Source of the DNA: an uncultured Nitrospinota bacterium
GTDB taxonomy: Bacteria; UBA8248
Direction: 5' to 3'
Length of the DNA stretch: 38,192 nucleotides
NCBI GenBank assembly: GCA_947258645.1
Contig: CAMYJL010000002.1
Span: forward strand, 1-38,192
Part shown: piece after piece, positions 31,939 to 38,192 of the stretch
Layout of the letters: every line of letters starts with the position of its first letter
Numbering within the stretch: position 1 is the stretch's first letter
The notes under the pieces: generated by a model
Database searches by the model: none
Told to the model about the DNA's origin: nothing
The model's input: the letters and a program-made list of their open reading frames with translations, nothing else
Program-made: the position numbers and the translations under genes

Positions 31939-31953
31939 CTTTTTCCTTATCGC

Positions 31954-33006
31954 CTAACGCGAACCCAAAAGCTCCGCCGCCGGGACCGGCATCTGACCGA
32001 GCCCCGCGGCCTCGCGAACCAGTTTCATCGTCTCCTGCGCCTCGGCCCGCGCGCGCGCGCCGCCCTCGGCCAGGACGGACATCACAAAGCCCGTGTCTTT
32101 TTCCAGCCGCTTTCGCTCCTCGCGGTAGGGACCGAAGGTTTCATCGATTTTCTCGAGGAGCATCTTCTTCGCGTTCCCGTAGCCGAAGTTCCCAGCCCGG
32201 TACATTCCGGCGAGCTCATCCTGTTCTTCTTTCGAGGAAACAAGCTGAAAGAGCGCAAAGACGTTGCACGTATCCGGATCCTTGGGGTCCTCGAGCGGCG
32301 TCGAGTCGGTCACGATGGACATCACCCGCTTCCGGAGGGCCTTTCCCTCCTGGAATATCTCGATGGTGTTGTCGTAGCTCTTGCTCATCTTCTGGCCGTC
32401 GAGGCCGGGCACCTTGGCGCCGACGTCGAGTCGGTGTTTCGGAACGGGAAACACTTCGCTCTTGTAGGTCCGGTTGAAGGACTGGGCCATGTCGCGCGTC
32501 ATCTCGATGTGCTGAACCTGGTCCTCGCCGACGGGCACGACGTGGGAGCGGTAGATGAGAATGTCCGCCGCCATGAGCACAGGATAATAATAGAGCCCCA
32601 CCGACGGGGCGATGCCCCGCTGGACCTTGTCCTTATAAGAGGTGGCCCGGTCGAGCAGGCCCTTCGCCGTCACGGCGGAGAGCACCCAGGCCAGTTCCGC
32701 CACCTCGGGCACGTCCGACTGGCGGAAGAAAACCGCTTTCTTGAGATCGAGGCCGAGCGCGAGATAGTCCAGCGCCACGTCGAGCGTCTGCTGCTCGAGG
32801 AGTCCCCGGTCCTGGACGGTGGTCATCGCGTGATAATTGGCGATGAAATAAAAGGCCTCGCCCTCGTCCTGGAGGGCGATGTGCTGCCGGAGGGCTCCGA
32901 AATAGTTCCCCAGATGGAGCTTGCCCGAGGGCTGCACCCCGGAGAGAAATCTCACCTTTTTAGCCTCTTTCTTTTCCTGAGCCGCCATTTTTTCTTTTTT
33001 GTCCAC
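31954..33006 (-). CDS. trpS: Tryptophan-tRNA ligase
   Basis: 350 aa; FLSGVQPSGKLHLGNYFGALRQ, PVGEDQVQHIEMTRDMAQSFN, DGQKMSKSYDNTI. Confidence 0.95.
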   Translation of the reverse strand: MDKKEKMAAQEKKEAKKVRFLSGVQPSGKLHLGNYFGALRQHIALQDEGEAFYFIANYHAMTTVQDRGLLEQQTLDVALDYLALGLDLKKAVFFRQSDVPEVAELAWVLSAVTAKGLLDRATSYKDKVQRGIAPSVGLYYYPVLMAADILIYRSHVVPVGEDQVQHIEMTRDMAQSFNRTYKSEVFPVPKHRLDVGAKVPGLDGQKMSKSYDNTIEIFQEGKALRKRVMSIVTDSTPLEDPKDPDTCNVFALFQLVSSKEEQDELAGMYRAGNFGYGNAKKMLLEKIDETFGPYREERKRLEKDTGFVMSVLAEGGARARAEAQETMKLVREAAGLGQMPVPAAELLGSR

Positions 33007-33042
33007 TTTTCTCTGTTTTTCGGCCCGTCCCGCCCGAGGGGG

Positions 33043-33711
33043 CTAAAACCCCAGCATCCGCAGCAGATTCCCGGCCATTATTATCTCAACCGTGATCAGA
33101 ATGTCGAATATCGGCCTCATGATCCAGTGCAATGCGCCAATCATGAGCAGCCCCAGCGCGATGAAAAACCCGTAGGGCTCGCTCTGGGCGTAATGCCAGG
33201 CCAAGCGCGAGGGCAGGACGCCCATCAGGATCCGCCCGCCGTCGAAGGGCAAGATGGGGATCAGGTTGAACGCCGCCAGGGCCGTGTTCACGATGAAGCT
33301 GGCCCGGATCATCAGGGCCGCCGGCTCACCGATGAATCCCCGGTGCAGGCCGAATTCCCTCATGGCATTCAGGACCACGATGCTCACGATGGCCAGGAGA
33401 AAGTTCGTCGCCGGGCCCGCCAACGCCACCCACCTCATCCCCCGGCGGGGGTTCCGGAAATGACGCGGATCCACCGGGACGGGCTTCGCCCAGCCGAAGC
33501 CGATCCCGGCCGCCATCGAGATGGCGAAGGCAAGCGTCCCCATCGGGTCCAGGTGGACGATGGGGTTCAGACTCAGCCGGCCCATGAGCCGCGCCGTCGG
33601 GTCGCCCAGCTTTTCGGCCACCCAGCCGTGCGCCACCTCGTGAAAGGTCAGGGCCAGGAGGATCGCCGGAAGCGCGATGACCAGCTGCTGGATGTAGTCG
33701 GATGAGAACAA
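33043..33711 (-). CDS. Site-2 protease family (M50) membrane metalloprotease
   Basis: LPAILLALTFHEVAHGWVAEKLGDPTARLMGRLSLNPIVHLDPMGTL (HExxH) and FNLIPILPFDGGRIL. Likely TTG start LFSSDYIQQLV; start uncertain. Confidence 0.85.
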   Translation of the reverse strand: MFSSDYIQQLVIALPAILLALTFHEVAHGWVAEKLGDPTARLMGRLSLNPIVHLDPMGTLAFAISMAAGIGFGWAKPVPVDPRHFRNPRRGMRWVALAGPATNFLLAIVSIVVLNAMREFGLHRGFIGEPAALMIRASFIVNTALAAFNLIPILPFDGGRILMGVLPSRLAWHYAQSEPYGFFIALGLLMIGALHWIMRPIFDILITVEIIMAGNLLRMLGF

Positions 33712-33906
33712 AGCGGCCCTTTTCGGGTGGAATCGCGGCAAAAACCCGGGCAGTTCCCCGCCCTTCGGCGGAGCCCCGCAAACGGCAGAGATTCTAAGGA
33801 TTTGCGGGCGGGGGCGCAAATGGAGGGGGGATGACCGGAAGGGGGCCGAAAACGCAGTGAAATCAAACGCAAAACAGCCCTGATGAGATCGCCCTGTCAG
33901 ACGCGC

Positions 33907-33946
33907 AAAAAAAGCCCGGAGACCTTCGCGGCCCCCGGGCTTTTTC
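33907..33946. terminator. Bidirectional-looking rho-independent terminator (A7-AGCCCGG...CCGGGCT-T5)
   Basis: 7-bp stem with a T-tract on each strand, just downstream of the nitroreductase stop (33964). Confidence 0.75.
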
Positions 33947-33963
33947 TCTGACTTCAACTTCTT

Positions 33964-34533
33964 CTAGGGCTTGCCCGCCTTTCCGAAGTCGTCCCAGAAG
34001 ACGATCTCTTCGAGGGGCTTTCGGACGTTGGGCCGGCTCGCCTTTTTCTGCATCTCCTCGGAGAGGTCCTCGAACTTTCCCGGCTCGCCGACGGCGAAGA
34101 GCGCCGCCACGCGGAAGGGCGCGGGCACGTTGAAGTTCTTGAGGATCTTCTCCTCGTCCCAGCCCGCCATGGCGTGCACGGTCAGGCCGAGGTCACAGCC
34201 CTGGATGAGCATGTTCTCGAGGGCGAGGCCCACGTCGAGCAGCCAGCGGTCCTGATCGAAGCGCGGGGGCTGCTCCTCGGGGTTGCCCATGATGATCATC
34301 TTGACGGGCGCCTCGGTGGCCCACTTCTTGTTGTTGTCGCTCAGGCCTTCGTCGAATTTCTTGTGCGCCTCGGGCGTGCGCACGACGATGATCCGCCAGG
34401 GCTGCTTGTTCGCGGAAGAGGGCCCCCACCGGAAAGCCTCCAGCATGGTTTCCAGCTTTTCAGGCGCGAGCGGCTCTTTACTGAAGGAAAGACCGCTTGT
34501 TCTGTTTTTCAGTACGGGATGTATCTCGGCCAC
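33964..34533 (-). CDS. Nitroreductase family protein
   Basis: 189 aa; MLEAFRWGPSSANKQPWRIIVVRT, LALENMLIQGCDLGLTVHAMAGWDEEKIL. Confidence 0.87.
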   Translation of the reverse strand: MAEIHPVLKNRTSGLSFSKEPLAPEKLETMLEAFRWGPSSANKQPWRIIVVRTPEAHKKFDEGLSDNNKKWATEAPVKMIIMGNPEEQPPRFDQDRWLLDVGLALENMLIQGCDLGLTVHAMAGWDEEKILKNFNVPAPFRVAALFAVGEPGKFEDLSEEMQKKASRPNVRKPLEEIVFWDDFGKAGKP

Positions 34534-34659
34534 GCTTGTTCCTCCTGTTTCCTTTTTACCTGATGAATCAGGACGCTATGCTCTTGAACGTATCAGCACT
34601 CTCGTGCGGGGCGGCATCATACACAATTTCCAAAAATGCGCCAGATTCCGCGCCGCCGA

Positions 34660-35961
34660 TCAAAGCTCGATGAGGTCCATCGCGTCCGGCGTCAGCACGC
34701 GTGGGCCGTTCTCTTCGACGATGACCTGCGGGCCGAATTCCATGAAAATCCGGTCCTCATGGGCTGCCTTCACCTCGATGGCGAGGGACATTCCCGCCTC
34801 GACCGTGAGCTCTTTCATGAATTGATACCGATCTCCCGCGAGATCGCGCCACTCCTCGTTTTCTTCCAGCGAGCCCTCTACCGGTCGCTCCCGCCAAGGC
34901 ATCTTCCTCGGGATGTTCCCGGCCACAATCGTCGTCGCGGGCGGCTCGATGCCGTCCACTCCCGTTCCGTGCACCTGGGGAATCTCGTGATAGTAGCCCC
35001 GGCTCAGGATGGGCGTGTCGATCAGGCGGTCCACCTCGGCCCACGAGGCGCCGGGCCTGAGCACCTCGAGCGCTATCTGCGTCGCCTCATGGACGGCCTC
35101 GCGCAGGGGCCTGTACTCCTCATCCAGCCGGCCCAGCGAGACCGCGATGTGCGGGTGGCTCCAGTAACCCCCGTAGCGGGCGTAGTGGCCGATGTGCAGC
35201 ACATCCCCCGAGCGGAGGATCCGATCGGTCGGCCGGTGGTTCACCGGGAAACCCTTCCCCGCGTTGAGGATAGTCCAGTGGTCCCGCCCGAGTTCGCTTC
35301 CCGCCCGGAGCCCCGCGCAGGTCATCTCCACGCACAGATCGTCCTCGCGCACCCCGGGCCGCGCGTGGCGCAGGACAGCGTCGATCTCCACGTTGACCAT
35401 CTCGGAGGCCTTCTCGAGCATGGCGATCTCCTCCGGGCTCTTGATCATCCGGAGCCGGGTGAGGATGTCCGAAGCGTCGCAGAAGGTGGCGTCCGGCAGG
35501 AGGCGCTGAAGATTGCGGAAAGTCATGTAGGGAATCGCGCCCTCGGCGGCGTAGCCCCCGCCGATCAGGCCGACGACGCCGATCCGGCCCTTCTGATATC
35601 CCAGGTCCGAGATCGCCTCGGCCGCGACGACGCTGACCTTCCCCTCGTGGCCCCGGTAGCGCACCCCCTCCCAGCAGCACTCGGTGTACCACTTCCCCCA
35701 GTTCTGGAGGAGCCAGTAGGTCATGGGGCTTCCATTGCGGGGAAAGACCAGGCTCCGCTCGCCGTAGTCGCCGTTGTCGAGCCAGCGGACGTTCCCGTTC
35801 GCGTTGTAGCCCCGCCCGGCGACCACGAGGCAGTCGATTCCCCGCTCGTCCATCGCCTCGCGCGTGGCCGCCCACCGGCGGTCGCGCTCCGCCAGCGAAA
35901 ACGACGCGCTCGGGACACCCACGCGGCCCTCGCGCGGAATGAACCTCGGATCGGTGACCAT
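34660..35961 (-). CDS. M24 (pita-bread fold) family protein, Xaa-Pro aminopeptidase/creatinase-like
   Basis: 433 aa; N-terminal domain REAMDERGIDCLVVAGRGYNANGNVRWL; LRMIKSPEEIAMLEKASEMVNVEIDAVLRHARPGVREDDL; GVDGIEPP; C-terminal MSLAIEVKAA. Confidence 0.8.
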   Translation of the reverse strand: MVTDPRFIPREGRVGVPSASFSLAERDRRWAATREAMDERGIDCLVVAGRGYNANGNVRWLDNGDYGERSLVFPRNGSPMTYWLLQNWGKWYTECCWEGVRYRGHEGKVSVVAAEAISDLGYQKGRIGVVGLIGGGYAAEGAIPYMTFRNLQRLLPDATFCDASDILTRLRMIKSPEEIAMLEKASEMVNVEIDAVLRHARPGVREDDLCVEMTCAGLRAGSELGRDHWTILNAGKGFPVNHRPTDRILRSGDVLHIGHYARYGGYWSHPHIAVSLGRLDEEYRPLREAVHEATQIALEVLRPGASWAEVDRLIDTPILSRGYYHEIPQVHGTGVDGIEPPATTIVAGNIPRKMPWRERPVEGSLEENEEWRDLAGDRYQFMKELTVEAGMSLAIEVKAAHEDRIFMEFGPQVIVEENGPRVLTPDAMDLIEL

Positions 35962-35975
35962 GTTCGCTTTCCTTC

Positions 35976-36359
35976 CTAACCCGCCACGCCCTCTTCCTCG
36001 CGCGGCTCGACGAGCTCCAGACGGGTGTCGCCCGCCAGCATGCCCACCCGGTAGATGGAATGCGCCAGAACCTGGGGGGAGCGGATAAGCCGCACCCGCT
36101 TAAAGCGCTCTAAGAGAAGTCGCACGGCATCCACCATCTGTGCGGTGGCGCTGCCGTCGAGTAGTTCGGTTTCTTCCAGGAAAAGCGCGGCCGTGCGACC
36201 GCCACCCGGCTCGGCCTTCAGCGCAGCGAGCACCCGGGCTGTACTGACGGCATTCAGATCCCCCCGAATGATGAACCAGGCCTCCTCATCGGCGTCAGTC
36301 CGCATCAACTCGAACGCGTCCTCTGAGATCAGCGCCCTGAGGTGCTCCCCTTCCGGCAT
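35976..36359 (-). CDS. STAS-domain-like (anti-sigma-factor antagonist-like) protein
   Basis: 127 aa; AWFIIRGDLNAVSTARVLAALKA, AALFLEETELLDGSATAQMVDAVRLLLERFKRVRLIRSPQVLAHSIYRVGML resembles STAS layout. Confidence 0.55.
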   Translation of the reverse strand: MPEGEHLRALISEDAFELMRTDADEEAWFIIRGDLNAVSTARVLAALKAEPGGGRTAALFLEETELLDGSATAQMVDAVRLLLERFKRVRLIRSPQVLAHSIYRVGMLAGDTRLELVEPREEEGVAG

Positions 36360-36371
36360 GAGATGGCCGGC

Positions 36372-37448
36372 CTAGCTGAGGGGAAGCTCGACGGGCTGGT
36401 TCGTGGCCGCGCTCTTCTCGATGGCGAGCGTCACCTCGAGCGTGGTCCGTGCCTCGTCGGGCTTGGTGTTCGGAATGGCGCGGCCGGTGGCGGCGTGCTC
36501 GAGGAACAGGCGCGTCTCGTCGCGCATGGGGCCCCAGAACTCCCCGAGGGACCAGTCGCCCGCCATCATCGATTCGAGAAAAACCACGTCCGAGGAAGCG
36601 TCCGGCGCGTAGGGAGAGGGCATGCCCTTGTTGGTTGCGAGGATGACGCCCTTGTGGGAGTCGTCGATGGTGATGGCCCCCTCCGAGCCCATGATGTCCA
36701 TCCCCATCGTGGTGATGTGCGCGGGCCAGTTGTCCGGGAAAATCCACGAACACCCGAAATTGATGTTGCTTCCGTCATCCAGCGTCACGATCGCCCAGGC
36801 CCAGTCGCCCACGTTGTTGGGATGCGGAAAAATCTTGCTCCCCCCCTGCGCGTACACCTTGACGGGCTTTCGCCCCTCGAAATACCAGAGCCCGATATCG
36901 ACGACGTAGGTCAGCGTATCGGTCACCGGGCTGGCGTGGGGCGAGCGCTTGTAGATTTCCGCGCCGTTGCTCTTCGGGTTGTAGAGCACCATCCGCGAGG
37001 TGAGCAGCTTCCCCAGCCGGCCCTGGCTGATCTGCTCCTTCGCATTGAGATAACGGCGCCGGAGACGCTGGGTGTAGCCGACATGGAGGTCGCCGTCATG
37101 CTTCCGCACGGCCTCGATGATCTGGTCCGCGCGCTCCAGGGAAAGCTCGATCGGTTTTTCGACCAGCACCGTCTTGCCCAGCTCGAGCGCCCGGCAGACC
37201 GGGTCAGCGTGCGCGTGCTCGGGCGTCGAGACGATCACCGCCTCGACATCGGGATGGGTCAGGACAGCTTCGTTGTCCATGGAATGAAAATCGGCCTTCA
37301 CCTCCTCCGCGACCAGTTTCACCCGATCCCCGTCGGGGTCGGACAGCGCCAGAAAACCCGCCCGCTGATCCCCGGCCACGAGATTCGCGCGCAGGCGGCC
37401 CATGCGCCCACTGCCGATGATGCCAACACCCACTTTCCTGAGAGCCAT
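36372..37448 (-). CDS. Gfo/Idh/MocA family oxidoreductase
   Basis: 358 aa; VGVGIIGSGRMGRLRANLVAG, VEAVIVSTPEHAHADPVCRALELGKTVLVEKPIELSLERADQII. Confidence 0.92.
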   Translation of the reverse strand: MALRKVGVGIIGSGRMGRLRANLVAGDQRAGFLALSDPDGDRVKLVAEEVKADFHSMDNEAVLTHPDVEAVIVSTPEHAHADPVCRALELGKTVLVEKPIELSLERADQIIEAVRKHDGDLHVGYTQRLRRRYLNAKEQISQGRLGKLLTSRMVLYNPKSNGAEIYKRSPHASPVTDTLTYVVDIGLWYFEGRKPVKVYAQGGSKIFPHPNNVGDWAWAIVTLDDGSNINFGCSWIFPDNWPAHITTMGMDIMGSEGAITIDDSHKGVILATNKGMPSPYAPDASSDVVFLESMMAGDWSLGEFWGPMRDETRLFLEHAATGRAIPNTKPDEARTTLEVTLAIEKSAATNQPVELPLS

Positions 37449-37451
37449 TCG

Positions 37452-38192
37452 TTATCCTTTCAGCGGAAGATCCACGAGGCCGCCGCCCTCCCGGGCGCTC
37501 CTCTCCATCGCCAGCGTGAGTTCCAGGACATCCCGCCCGGCTTCGGCGCCGCAAAGCGGAACATCGCGGCCGTCCCGCACCCGCTCGACGAAAAGGCGGG
37601 TCTCGTCCCGCATGGGGCCGTAAAAATCCCCCTGCGCCCAGTCGCCCGGCATGGTCGAGCCGAGGAAAGCGACTTCAGCGCCCGGGACGGGCGACGGCGT
37701 CCCCCGGTTCGAAACCATCATCACATCCCTGTGCCCGTCGTCCACCACGACGGACCCCTCGCTCCCGAATATCTCCATCCCTATCGAGCAGATGTAGGCC
37801 GGCCAGCGCTCGGGCAAAATCCAGGAACACCCCATATTCGCCGCCGCACCGTCCTCGAACGTCACGATGGCCCAGCCGTAATCGCCGATACCATCCGGCT
37901 GATCCGGAAAAATCTCGCCCCCGCCCTGCGCGTAAACGCGTACGGCCCTGCGGGGAGCGAAAAACCACAGCGCCATGTCCGCCATATAGGTGAGCGAGTT
38001 AGTGAAAGGGCTCACCATCTCCGAACGGGCGTACATCTGCCGGGCGTCGGCCCGGGAGTGATAGATCGAAAGCCGGGCGGCCATCACCTCGCCCAGGCGG
38101 CCGGCCTCGATCTGCTCCTTGATCGAAACATACCGGCGACGGAGGCGCTGGGTGTAGCCGATGAAAAGATCGGCCCCCGATTCCGCCCGAGC
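37452..38192 (-). CDS. Gfo/Idh/MocA family oxidoreductase, partial at window edge, tandem paralogue of the preceding gene
   Basis: Open from the window end; FIGYTQRLRRRYVSIKEQI...LTYMADMALWFFAPRRAVRVYAQGGGEIFP...GCSWILPERWPAYICSIGMEIFGSEGSVVVDDGH aligns along its length with 36372..37448. Confidence 0.88.
   Translation of the reverse strand, partial: ARAESGADLFIGYTQRLRRRYVSIKEQIEAGRLGEVMAARLSIYHSRADARQMYARSEMVSPFTNSLTYMADMALWFFAPRRAVRVYAQGGGEIFPDQPDGIGDYGWAIVTFEDGAAANMGCSWILPERWPAYICSIGMEIFGSEGSVVVDDGHRDVMMVSNRGTPSPVPGAEVAFLGSTMPGDWAQGDFYGPMRDETRLFVERVRDGRDVPLCGAEAGRDVLELTLAMERSAREGGGLVDLPLKG

Noticed and set aside
31741-33705. 654-aa plus-strand ORF
   Set aside because: Spans the antisense of ileS, trpS and the M50 protease; no family resemblance.
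33043-33957. 304-aa M50 protease with a ~80-residue N-terminal extension
   Set aside because: The extension overlaps a strong terminator (33907-33946) and has no family-like sequence; a shorter TTG start near 33711 fits better.

Overview
The window is a GC-rich bacterial chromosome segment. Most genes are on the minus strand. Long plus-strand ORFs opposite them look like high-GC shadow ORFs. Right and centre (about 6.26-33.7 kb) is mostly housekeeping: trpS, ileS-lspA-(orphan membrane protein)-rluA, a thiolase/3-hydroxyacyl-CoA dehydrogenase/acyl-CoA dehydrogenase cluster, gcvT-gcvH-gcvP plus a LipM-like lipoyl ligase, tRNA-Gly(CCC), a PHP phosphoesterase, two DUF507 paralogues, coaE, rho, and a compact run rpmE-prfA-prmC-murA-hisG-hisD-hisB-hisH. 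The flanks are accessory catabolic genes: a decayed 3-hydroxyisobutyrate dehydrogenase-like gene, MmgE/PrpD, an OFA-type MFS transporter and an SDR on the left; a nitroreductase, M24-fold protein, STAS-like protein and two tandem Gfo/Idh/MocA oxidoreductases on the right. I did not find a CRISPR array, an intact mobile element or an obvious defence system. The most unusual signals are: the decayed dehydrogenase locus with a frame-breaking 32-bp imperfect duplication and an orphan 92-bp copy of its 5' end; a 46-aa membrane microprotein missing from the ORF track; a ~95-aa charged extension on ribosomal protein L31; loss of two of four zinc-ribbon cysteines in IleS; an M24 protein lacking the usual metal-binding aspartates; a palindrome-containing ~510-bp gap where the his operon stops; and a 13-bp palindrome just upstream of the fatty-acid oxidation-like cluster. 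All family assignments are from motif recognition by eye; no database search was run.
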